Of a DNA stretch of 5,133 nt, positions 1 through 5,123 are shown piece by piece. The notes under the pieces were generated by a model. That model searched no databases. It worked only from the letters and a program-made list of their open reading frames with translations, and was not told the DNA's origin. Every line of letters starts with the position of its first letter. Position 1 is the first letter of the stretch. Origin of the DNA: Planctomycetota bacterium (GTDB lineage Bacteria; Planctomycetota; Phycisphaerae; UBA1845; PWPN01); contig CP070790.1 of the NCBI GenBank assembly GCA_020346805.1, positions 697,293-702,425 of the forward strand, written 5' to 3'. Both the position numbers and the translations under genes were made by a program.

Positions 1-270
1 CAGCTTCTCGGCCGCGGAAGCAGTGACTGCCTCACTGTCGGATTCGCCGGATTCGGTTTCCGCTGATTCGGCCTCCTCGGCCTGTTCCTCTTCGGATTTG
101 CCTTCCAGCGCGTCGTCGATTGCCTCGTCGACCTCCTCGTCGACTTTTTTCTCGACTTTCTTTTTTGCTTTGTCTTTCAACTTGCCGAACTGCGCGTCGG
201 CCGGGCCGGCCCAACCCAGTAAGCCAACCAGTAACAATCCTGAAATCATCGTGCGCCAAAATGTAGACAT
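1..270 (-). CDS. Secreted Lys/Glu/Asp-rich protein, N-terminal part (runs off the left edge)
   Basis: An open frame of 90 codons starts at ATG 270-268 and is still open at base 1, so only the N-terminus is visible. Residues 1-26 form a classical signal peptide: Arg6, a hydrophobic stretch at about 8-19, and an Ala-Asp-Ala signal peptidase I site before Gln27. The mature protein begins QFGKLKDKAKKK. Residues 28-57 alternate Lys, Glu, Asp, Val and Ala and look like an amphipathic helix or coiled coil. Residues 58-90 are acidic and rich in Glu, Ser and Ala, probably a flexible linker. No lipobox Cys is present. From memory, similar N-termini occur in cell-envelope proteins with a C-terminal OmpA-like peptidoglycan-binding domain, but that part is outside the window, so this is inference. 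The start is supported by a strong Shine-Dalgarno sequence. The gene is divergent from the deformylase gene. Confidence 0.8.
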   Translation of the reverse strand, partial: MSTFWRTMISGLLLVGLLGWAGPADAQFGKLKDKAKKKVEKKVDEEVDEAIDDALEGKSEEEQAEEAESAETESGESDSEAVTASAAEKL

Positions 271-272
271 CT

Positions 273-280
273 CTCCTCCT
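273..280 (-). promoter_or_regulatory. Strong ribosome binding site of the secreted-protein gene
   Basis: Read on the minus strand, the bases are AGGAGGAG, a full anti-16S match. Only a few bases separate it from ATG 270-268. It fixes the start of the partial gene and suggests efficient translation, as expected for an abundant envelope protein. Confidence 0.8.
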
Positions 281-326
281 TTGTTTGCGTGCACTGGGCA
301 ACTCCCTTTTACGCTGTCTTGTCGGC

Positions 327-355
327 AATGTTGGCTGCGCGAGGGCCCCTGTCAA
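327..355 (-). promoter_or_regulatory. Candidate sigma-70 promoter for the secreted-protein gene
   Basis: On the minus strand a perfect TTGACA (355-350) is followed after 17 bp by AACATT (332-327), a poor -10 match (3 of 6). Transcription would begin near 320 and give a leader of about 50 nt that carries the ribosome binding site. The -35 box is convincing and the -10 is not, so this is tentative. Confidence 0.35.
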
Positions 356-356
356 G

Positions 357-406
357 TACAGCGAGGGCTTGACCTGAATCCCGCGGCGGGGCATCATACA
401 GCGAGG
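357..406. repeat. 10-bp direct repeat TACAGCGAGG, two copies 40 bp apart
   Basis: TACAGCGAGG occurs at 357-366 and again at 397-406. The first copy lies between the two outward-facing -35 boxes. The second overlaps the expected start of transcription of the deformylase gene. The spacing is close to four helical turns, so both copies would lie on the same DNA face. This could be a regulator binding pair or chance; nothing in the sequence names the protein. Confidence 0.45.
369..397 (+). promoter_or_regulatory. Candidate sigma-70 promoter for the deformylase gene
   Basis: TTGACC (369-374) is followed after 17 bp by CATCAT (392-397), which matches the -10 consensus at 4 of 6 positions. A start near 404 would leave a leader of only about 13 nt, containing GAGG at 408-411 five bases before the ATG. 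The element lies back to back with the minus-strand candidate promoter, 13 bp between their -35 boxes. Confidence 0.35.
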
Positions 407-416
407 CGAGGCGACA

Positions 417-917
417 ATGGCGGTACGGGAGATACTCTTACTCGGCAATCCAAAATTACACGAGATTTCCTCGCCAGCAGACCGGGCTGAGCTGGAAAGC
501 CTGCGGGCGCTGGTCGAGGATTTGCACGACACGATGATGGATTTTCGCCGCCGGCACGGTCGCGGCCGCGCCATCGCCGCCCCGCAGATCGGCGTAGCCA
601 AGCGCTTGATTTACATGCATATCGACCAGCCTGTCGTCTTCATCAATCCGGTCATCGACCGGAAGAGCCCGGAGAAAATCGAAATCTGGGATGATTGCAT
701 GAGTTTCCCCGATCTGCTGGTCAAAGTCCGGCGGCATAAAGCCTGCCGCATTACCTACCGTGACATGGACTGGACTGAGAAAACCATGAACCTCGAAGAT
801 TCCCTCTCCGAACTGCTGCAGCACGAATGCGATCATCTGGATGGCATCATGGCCGTAGCCCGGGCGATAGATGGGCAGTCTTTTGCGTTGCGCGGGCAGC
901 AGAAATCACTCCCATGA
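417..917 (+). CDS. def: Peptide deformylase, variant-motif clade
   Basis: This 166-residue protein matches the peptide deformylase family in length and motif order. Such enzymes remove the N-formyl group from the initiator methionine of new proteins in the cytoplasm, using a bound metal. Motif 1 is GRAIAAPQ at residues 50-57, with Gln57 as the oxyanion residue. Motif 2 is WDDCMS at 91-96, with metal ligand Cys94. Motif 3 is QHECDH at 135-140, with ligands His136 and His140 and catalytic Glu137. All catalytic residues are kept. Two positions differ from the usual GxGxAAPQ and EGCLS: Ala52 replaces the second Gly and Asp93 replaces the Gly before the Cys. The N-terminus (AVREILLLGNPKL) fits the family. 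The start ATG has GAGG five bases upstream. The usual partner fmt (Met-tRNA formyltransferase) is not next to it. The family call is secure; whether this is the main cellular deformylase or a second paralogue cannot be told here. Confidence 0.9.
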   Translation: MAVREILLLGNPKLHEISSPADRAELESLRALVEDLHDTMMDFRRRHGRGRAIAAPQIGVAKRLIYMHIDQPVVFINPVIDRKSPEKIEIWDDCMSFPDLLVKVRRHKACRITYRDMDWTEKTMNLEDSLSELLQHECDHLDGIMAVARAIDGQSFALRGQQKSLP

Positions 918-952
918 TGGCCTATTATTCATGCAACCTGTTGGTTTTCCAA

Positions 953-968
953 TGGCACGGTTATTTCA
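953..968 (+). promoter_or_regulatory. Candidate sigma-54 (-24/-12) promoter upstream of the HD gene
   Basis: TGGCACGGTTATTTCA matches the sigma-54 pattern TGGCACGrNNNTTGCW at every fixed base except one: the G of the -12 GC is T (966). The GG at 954-955 and the C at 967 have the correct spacing. Transcription would start near 979, about 37 nt before the ATG of the HD gene, leaving room for its ribosome binding site. A short TTGG-TTTT-CCAA inverted repeat (941-952) lies just upstream. The mismatch falls in the core GC pair, so function is uncertain. No enhancer-binding regulator gene is present in the window. Confidence 0.35.
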
Positions 969-1016
969 ACTTAGTTACATTACACCCCGCACGGAATTTC
1001 AAATTGGAGGCTAACC

Positions 1017-1568
1017 ATGACCCGCGACGAAGCCTGGTCAATCCTGAACGAATACACCAAAAACCCGAACTTAATCAAACACGCCCTGGCCGTCGAGGCG
1101 GCGATGCGCGCTTATGCCGAGAAATTCGGCGAGGATGTCGAAACCTGGGGAGTGGTCGGACTGCTGCACGATTTCGATTATGAGAAATACCCCACCGCCG
1201 AGGACCATCCCTACCGTGGGGCCGAGATCCTGCGCGAGAAGGGAGTCGAGGAGGAATTGATCAAGGCGATGATGTCGCACGCCGACTACACCGGCGTGCC
1301 GCGTGACACAAAAATGGCCAAGACCCTCTTCGCCGTCGACGAACTGACCGGATTCATCATCGCCGTGGCCCTCGTGCGGCCGGATAAGAAAATCGCTACC
1401 GTGACACCAAAATCGGTAAAAAAGAAATTCAAGCAAAAAGCTTTTGCCGCCCAGGTCTCGCGTGAGGATATGACCAAAGGCGCCGAAGAATTGGGCGTCG
1501 ATTTGAGCGAACACATCGCCTTGGTCATCGAGGCGCTGGCCAAAATCGCCGATCAATTGGAACTATAA
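1017..1568 (+). CDS. HD-superfamily hydrolase (COG2316-like), substrate unknown
   Basis: This 183-residue soluble protein carries an HD metal-dependent phosphohydrolase domain. Candidate ligands, in family order, are His22 (in LIKHALAVEAAM), the paired His51-Asp52 (in GLLHDFDYEKYP), His64, His88 (in MMSHADYTG) and Asp108 (in AVDELTGF). The second half has the stretch ALVRPDKK followed by KSVKKKFKQKAFAA and a short all-helical end. From memory, this pattern is typical of the small stand-alone 'predicted hydrolase, HD superfamily' group. HD proteins usually cleave phosphate esters of nucleotides or cyclic nucleotides, but no substrate is established for this group and none should be assumed. 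The ATG is preceded by GGAGG (1006-1010) at a six-base spacing. The stop lies 15 bp before the pseudouridine synthase start, so the two are probably co-transcribed. A sigma-54-like element lies upstream at 953-968. Confidence 0.85.
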   Translation: MTRDEAWSILNEYTKNPNLIKHALAVEAAMRAYAEKFGEDVETWGVVGLLHDFDYEKYPTAEDHPYRGAEILREKGVEEELIKAMMSHADYTGVPRDTKMAKTLFAVDELTGFIIAVALVRPDKKIATVTPKSVKKKFKQKAFAAQVSREDMTKGAEELGVDLSEHIALVIEALAKIADQLEL

Positions 1569-1583
1569 CGGGTAGAACATCAT

Positions 1584-2633
1584 ATGACCGCTCCGGAGAC
1601 AGAGGGACGACAACGCGTCCTGACGGTAGGCCGCGATGGCGCGGGGAAAAGGGTAGATTCGTATGCGGCCCAACAGATCAAAGAATATTCTCGCTCCCAG
1701 ATCGCCCGGCTGATCAAGGAAGGCCACCTGACTGTCGATGGTCGTCCGGTGAAAGCCAACCACAAACTCAAAGCTGGGGAAACCATCGAAGTCATCATAA
1801 CCCCACCGACAACGACCACGGTCGAGCCTGAAGATATTCCGCTCGATATCATATTTGAAGACAATGACTTAATTGTCATCAACAAACCGCCGGGAATGGT
1901 CACCCACCCGGGAGCTGGGAATCCCACCGGCACTCTAGTCAATGCACTTCTCTTTCATTGTCAGACACTTTCGCCCACCGGCGGCCCTGAGCGGGCGGGC
2001 ATTGTCCACCGCCTGGATAAGGGCACCAGCGGACTGTTGGTCGTCGCCAAAAATGAAGTTGCCCACAGCCATCTGGCTAACCAATTGCAGGACAAAACAT
2101 TATTCCGTGAATATCTCGCCTTCTGCTGGGGGCATCTGAAAGAACCGGCGGGGAGTTGGGACCTGCCGATCGGCCGGTCGGTTTCCAATCCCACACGGAT
2201 GCGGATTGACCACGGCGCGGGCCGCGAAGCCCTAACCGAATACAAAGTTATTGAACGATACGAACTTGGTGATAAACTTCAGCTGCGGCTGAAAACCGGT
2301 CGCACGCATCAAATCCGTGTCCACCTGGCTCACCACAACCATCCGGTATTCGGGGATCCAGATTACGCCGGACGCGAACAACAAATCAAAGGTATCGCCC
2401 CCGAACTAAGACCAACCGCCAAGAAATTGCTGAAACTCATTGACCGCCCCGCCCTCCATTCCGCACGGCTGGGCTTTGTCCACCCGACCAGCGGCAAACC
2501 CCGCGAATTCTCCGTTGACCCACCTGAAGACATGCAACAGCTGGAAAAAGCGCTGGTCTCCTCAACGGATAATCGTGAGCAGTCACCGCACTCGTATCCT
2601 CCTGATATTGCATACAATTACTATCGCGAATAG
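1584..2633 (+). CDS. rluD: RluA-family 23S rRNA pseudouridine synthase, RluD-like
   Basis: This 349-residue protein converts selected uridines in RNA to pseudouridine; RluD acts on helix 69 of 23S rRNA during 50S assembly. An S4-type RNA-binding domain spans about residues 22-72 (RSQIARLIKEGHLTVDGRPV is its core). The synthase domain follows, with IINKPPG-like VINKPPGMVTHPG at 98-110. The catalytic motif HRLDKGTSGLL is at 142-152, with Asp145 as nucleophile. The second signature, TGRTHQIRVHLAH, is at 238-250. The family end, FVHPTSGKPREFS, is at 298-310. Beyond about residue 325 there is a poorly conserved polar tail with several tyrosines near the end. The start has only a weak purine-rich region upstream. 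Its close spacing after the HD gene suggests translational coupling or a shared message. The RluA/RluD family is certain. The exact target sites, and thus the symbol, rest on the S4 domain and overall likeness. Confidence 0.9.
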   Translation: MTAPETEGRQRVLTVGRDGAGKRVDSYAAQQIKEYSRSQIARLIKEGHLTVDGRPVKANHKLKAGETIEVIITPPTTTTVEPEDIPLDIIFEDNDLIVINKPPGMVTHPGAGNPTGTLVNALLFHCQTLSPTGGPERAGIVHRLDKGTSGLLVVAKNEVAHSHLANQLQDKTLFREYLAFCWGHLKEPAGSWDLPIGRSVSNPTRMRIDHGAGREALTEYKVIERYELGDKLQLRLKTGRTHQIRVHLAHHNHPVFGDPDYAGREQQIKGIAPELRPTAKKLLKLIDRPALHSARLGFVHPTSGKPREFSVDPPEDMQQLEKALVSSTDNREQSPHSYPPDIAYNYYRE

Positions 2634-2692
2634 CAAATCTTCGGCCGGCTGGCTAAACCCATCATACGGGTGACTAAGGAACCCGGGGGGGC

Positions 2693-2779
2693 GATTTTGC
2701 AGTTTGGCAAAAAGGCAATCGATGGCCGGGCACACCGCTAGCTCTGGACAAAATCCGCTTGACTTCAGGCTGCAAAATC
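2693..2779. repeat. 10-bp perfect inverted repeat with 67-nt spacer
   Basis: GATTTTGCAG (2693-2702) is the exact reverse complement of CTGCAAAATC (2770-2779). The left arm can also fold locally, because TTTTGC (2695-2700) pairs with GCAAAA (2707-2712). Two mutually exclusive hairpins are therefore possible in a transcript. As DNA, the two arms could instead be operator half-sites. The right arm lies just after the possible -35 box at 2759-2764. Confidence 0.5.
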
Positions 2780-2825
2780 AATAGTTAGGCCATTTCAAAG
2801 CCCGGGAATGGGGGGCAAAGACCGT

Positions 2826-2831
2826 CGGGAG
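2826..2831 (+). promoter_or_regulatory. Ribosome binding site supporting the GTG start of nuoA
   Basis: CGGGAG lies eight bases before GTG 2840-2842. The resulting N-terminus (SEFTAVAIFLLVG) is of normal NuoA length, and no better in-frame ATG exists. The ATG at 2808 is in a different frame. Confidence 0.6.
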
Positions 2832-2839
2832 CGTGTCTG

Positions 2840-3193
2840 GTGTCTGAGTTTACAGCCGTTGCTATTTTCCTGCTGGTGGGCACGGGAATCGTGTTGTTTA
2901 CCTTCCTGTTGGCCAAAATTATCCGGCCTTCCGTTCCTGATCCGGTCAAACTCGAAACTTATGAATGCGGGGAAACGCCCTACGGCACCGCCGAATTACA
3001 GTATAATGTACGCTTTTATATTTATGCGTTGTTATTCGTGATCTTCGATGTCGAGGCCATTTTCCTGTTCCCCTGGGCGTTGGTCTATCGCTCACTGGGC
3101 CTGTTTGCCTTCATCGAAATGTTAATCTTTATCGCCATTCTGGTTTTTGGCCTCTTTTACGCCTGGCGCAAGGGCGTACTCAAGTGGTTCTAA
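2840..3193 (+). CDS. nuoA: NADH:quinone oxidoreductase (complex I) subunit A
   Basis: This 117-residue inner-membrane protein is the NuoA/ND3 subunit, located at the junction between the membrane and peripheral arms of complex I, next to the quinone channel. Three membrane segments are seen at about 5-28, 58-80 and 86-108. The long loop after the first contains the family hallmark ETYECGETPYG (39-49), with conserved Cys43. The second helix has FDVEAIFLFPW (69-79), with the conserved acidic residues Asp70 and Glu72. The C-terminus, YAWRKGVLKW, is typical. The start is GTG, chosen from the ribosome binding site and family length. It is the first gene of the nuo cluster. The next gene is nuoH, 28 bp on, instead of the usual nuoB, so the peripheral-arm genes B-G are skipped. 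Confidence 0.95.
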   Translation: MSEFTAVAIFLLVGTGIVLFTFLLAKIIRPSVPDPVKLETYECGETPYGTAELQYNVRFYIYALLFVIFDVEAIFLFPWALVYRSLGLFAFIEMLIFIAILVFGLFYAWRKGVLKWF

Positions 3194-3221
3194 GATAGAT
3201 AGTTAAAGGCACAAAATCGCG

Positions 3222-4274
3222 ATGCTCGAACTCAGGGGACTCATCGACGACATCTGGGACTTCATTGCCGGTATTCTAACCGGTCTGGGTCTGCCTCAAT
3301 GGGCTGTCGAACTGTTTGGCTATGCTGTACTCGCTGTGGTAATGTTCGGCTTCGTCGCCGTTGTTGTACTTTTCCTGATTTGGTGGGAACGAAAAGTCTC
3401 CGCCAAAATGCAGGACCGCCTGGGCCCGATGCGTGTGGGCTGGCACGGCGTTATCCAAACCGTCGCCGATGCGCTCAAACTTCTGCAAAAAGAAGATATC
3501 ACCCCCAAGGCCATCGATTTTCCCATCCATTTCTGGGCGCCGGTGATCACCTTTGTCGCCGCCTTTATGGTGTATGTCACCATCCCCTTCGGTGAAGGAC
3601 TCATTGTCTCCGACTTGAGCGTCGGCATCCTCTATATTATCGCCATCACGACCTTCACGGTCATTGGGCTTTTGATGGCCGGCTGGGGCTCGAATAACAA
3701 GTATTCGCTTCTGGGAGGGTTTCGCTCAGCGGCGCAGGTCATCTCCTATGAGGTGCCGTTGACCCTGGCGCTTCTGGGGGTCATCATGATCGCCCAGTCG
3801 CTCTCGTTAGGCACCATTGTCGCGCAACAGAGTAATTTGTTCAAATGGTACGTGTGGCGGCAGCCGTTGGGTTTTGCGATTTTCTGGGTCGCCGCCACGG
3901 CCGAATGTAACCGGACGCCGTTCGATCTGCCGGAGGCCGACTCCGAGCTGGTGGCGGGGTTCGTGACCGAATACTCGGGAATGAAATTCGCGATGTTCTT
4001 TCTGGCCGAGTTTGTCAACATGTTCACCGCCTCGGCCCTCGCGATCACCCTGTTTTTCGGCGGCTGGATGTCGCCGTTCGGGCCGGATTTTGGGCCCTCC
4101 TGGATGTGGTTTTTGGGCAAGACGATGTTTTTCGTTTTCGTGTTGATGTGGTTTCGCTGGACGTATCCCCGGTTGCGGGTCGACCAGTTGATGGGGTTTG
4201 CCTGGAAGGTGCTTTTGCCGCTGGCGTTTTTGAATATTTTGCTGACCGGCATCGGCATCTACATTTTCGATTGA
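3222..4274 (+). CDS. nuoH: NADH:quinone oxidoreductase (complex I) subunit H
   Basis: This 350-residue polytopic membrane protein is the NuoH/ND1 subunit. It forms much of the quinone-binding chamber and couples it to the proton-pumping arm. About eight hydrophobic helices are visible, near 33-54, 105-124, 132-153, 172-193, 213-227, 254-280, 293-312 and 328-348. Family motifs are intact: ERKVSAKMQDRLGPMRVGWHG (split here as ERKVSAKMQDR 56-66 and LGPMRVGWHG 67-76), ADALKLLQKED (82-92), GGFRSAAQVISYEVPL (165-180), and AECNRTPFDLPEADSEL (227-243) followed by TEYSGMKFAMFFLAEF (249-264). The acidic loop before and after Glu228 is the classic quinone-site region. An in-frame stop at 3204-3206 limits the start to ATG 3222; only a weak AAAGG lies upstream at long spacing, so nuoA read-through coupling may help. 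nuoI, which normally follows, is missing. Confidence 0.97.
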   Translation: MLELRGLIDDIWDFIAGILTGLGLPQWAVELFGYAVLAVVMFGFVAVVVLFLIWWERKVSAKMQDRLGPMRVGWHGVIQTVADALKLLQKEDITPKAIDFPIHFWAPVITFVAAFMVYVTIPFGEGLIVSDLSVGILYIIAITTFTVIGLLMAGWGSNNKYSLLGGFRSAAQVISYEVPLTLALLGVIMIAQSLSLGTIVAQQSNLFKWYVWRQPLGFAIFWVAATAECNRTPFDLPEADSELVAGFVTEYSGMKFAMFFLAEFVNMFTASALAITLFFGGWMSPFGPDFGPSWMWFLGKTMFFVFVLMWFRWTYPRLRVDQLMGFAWKVLLPLAFLNILLTGIGIYIFD

Positions 4275-4296
4275 ACGAAAGCGTGCGGTAGTTGAG

Positions 4297-4803
4297 ATGT
4301 CGGACATCTTTCTGACCAACCTGACGTTTTATGTGCTCTCGTTCTGCGTAATTGCCGGCGGGATATTTGTGGTCAGTTCACGCAATCTGTTTCACTCCGC
4401 AGTCTTCCTGGTGTTCACGCTGTTTGCGGTGGCGGGGATTTTTGTGGTGCTGAACGCCTACCTGCTGGCCGCCGTGCAGGTCTTGATTTACGTGGGCGCG
4501 GTGGCGATGCTGATGATCTTCGGAGTCATGCTGACCACCCAGTTGACTAATGTGCGGCTGCGGCATGTTAACGAGCAGGTTCTCCCGGCGCTGGCGGTGT
4601 GTTTGTTTTTCCTGGGCTTTCTGATTTACGGGTTGTGGGACACGCCTTTCGAAATCGCCCGCGCTGCCCCGCCCCCGGATATCTCGTACAAGATCGGCAC
4701 GCTGTTGATGACCAGGTATGTGCTGCCCTTTGAGGTGGTTTCGGTGCTGCTTTTAGCGGCGCTGATCGGCGCGGTGGTCATTGCCAAGAGGGACAGGAGC
4801 TGA
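4297..4803 (+). CDS. nuoJ: NADH:quinone oxidoreductase (complex I) subunit J
   Basis: This 168-residue membrane protein is the NuoJ/ND6 subunit. Five helices are visible, at about 8-28, 31-51, 54-80, 94-114 and 142-163. The family signature is in helices 2 and 3: RNLFHSAVFLVFTL (29-42) and LLAAVQVLIYVGAVAMLMIFG (56-76), given as LLAAVQVLIYVG and AVAMLMIFG. Helix 3 contains Tyr65 in the stretch that carries the pi-bulge controlling proton access in known structures. The last helix, LPFEVVSVLLLAALIGAVVIAK (143-164; core EVVSVLLLAALIG), is also typical. The start ATG is 22 bp after the nuoH stop and has no clean Shine-Dalgarno match. It overlaps nuoK by one base. Its length is close to the usual 165-200 residues. 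Confidence 0.95.
   Translation: MSDIFLTNLTFYVLSFCVIAGGIFVVSSRNLFHSAVFLVFTLFAVAGIFVVLNAYLLAAVQVLIYVGAVAMLMIFGVMLTTQLTNVRLRHVNEQVLPALAVCLFFLGFLIYGLWDTPFEIARAAPPPDISYKIGTLLMTRYVLPFEVVSVLLLAALIGAVVIAKRDRS
4788..4799 (+). promoter_or_regulatory. Ribosome binding region of nuoK inside the nuoJ end
   Basis: GAGGG (4788-4792) and AGGAG (4795-4799) both precede ATG 4803. The first is at a ten-base spacing and the second at three. With the TGATG stop-start overlap, this points to translational coupling of nuoJ and nuoK. Confidence 0.6.
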
Positions 4804-5123
4804 TGGAACAGGCGACAATCGGTCTCAGCCATTATTTGATGCTCTCGGGCATCCTGTTTACCATTGGCCTGTTCGGGGTGCTCACGCGGCGCAATGCGAT
4901 CGCCGTCTTGATGTCCGCCGAGTTGATGTTCAACGCGGTGAACATCACGCTGGTTGCGTTCTCCAAGTTTGTCACGCCGGCGGAATTGACCGGGCAGATT
5001 ATCGCTCTGTTTACAATTATTGTCGCGGCGGCCGAGGCCACCGGGGCGCTGGCTATCGTTTTGCTGATCTATCGGCGTTTCCGGGGAATCAACGTCGATC
5101 GCATCAATTTCATGAAATGGTAG
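4803..5123 (+). CDS. nuoK: NADH:quinone oxidoreductase (complex I) subunit K
   Basis: This 106-residue membrane protein is the NuoK/ND4L subunit, part of the central proton pathway of the complex I membrane arm. Three helices are visible, at about 8-27, 31-54 and 64-90. The start, GLSHYLMLSGILFTIGLFG (7-25), is a family hallmark. The two glutamates essential in E. coli NuoK (Glu36 and Glu72) correspond to Glu40 in LMSAELMFNAVN and Glu78 in IVAAAEATGALAIVL. The end, INVDRINFMKW, is typical. The ATG overlaps the nuoJ stop (TGATG). Only ten bases follow the stop before the window ends, so nuoL, the expected next gene, is not visible. Confidence 0.97.
   Translation: MEQATIGLSHYLMLSGILFTIGLFGVLTRRNAIAVLMSAELMFNAVNITLVAFSKFVTPAELTGQIIALFTIIVAAAEATGALAIVLLIYRRFRGINVDRINFMKW

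Larger units (their letters stand above)
2634..2839. other. Non-coding gap rich in inverted repeats, probable nuo leader/promoter region
   Basis: No credible gene lies in these 206 bp. CGGGT (2667-2671) can pair with ACCCG (2681-2685) and is followed by a G run and a T4 at 2695-2698, a weak terminator-like hairpin after rluD. An alternative pairing of ACCC (2657-2660) with GGGT (2668-2671) competes with it. Further on come a 10-bp inverted repeat (separate entry) and a 6-bp pair, ATGGCC (2722-2727) with GGCCAT (2788-2793). TTGACT at 2759-2764 is a possible -35 box for nuoA, but the matching -10 is poor. G runs of seven (2685-2691) and six (2810-2815) bases stand out. Confidence 0.5.

Noticed and set aside
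23..490. A 155-codon plus-strand open frame rich in serine and phenylalanine
   Set aside because: Its first part is the exact complement of the Lys/Glu-rich secreted protein gene, whose GAA/AAG/GAC codons read as TTC/CTT/GTC on the other strand. It also crosses the divergent promoter region and runs into the deformylase gene.
32..601. A 189-codon minus-strand open frame, arginine- and serine-rich
   Set aside because: It overlaps both the deformylase gene and, out of frame, the true minus-strand gene. Its composition is that of a GC-rich shadow frame, and it has no recognisable domain.
1071..1556. A 161-codon minus-strand open frame opposite the HD gene
   Set aside because: It is fully antisense to a gene with clear HD motifs. 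No family features or ribosome binding site were seen.
2667..2698. Rho-independent terminator after rluD
   Set aside because: The stem is only five base pairs (CGGGT/ACCCG), and the T tract is just four bases, about ten bases beyond the stem. It is too weak to call a terminator and is mentioned only as part of the gap.
2759..2787. Sigma-70 promoter for nuoA: TTGACT with 17 bp to TAGTTA
   Set aside because: The -35 is fair, but the hexamer at 17-bp spacing matches the -10 consensus at only two positions. A better hexamer (AATAGT) needs a 15-bp spacer. It is not strong enough to list as a feature.
2808..3041. A 77-codon plus-strand open frame starting at ATG 2808, overlapping nuoA
   Set aside because: It is out of frame with nuoA and mostly inside it. 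Its low-complexity start (a G run) and lack of any family motif mark it as a chance frame.
3746..4319. Two overlapping long minus-strand open frames opposite nuoH
   Set aside because: Both are antisense to a strongly conserved membrane protein. Their His/Pro/Arg-rich content mirrors hydrophobic codons on the other strand.
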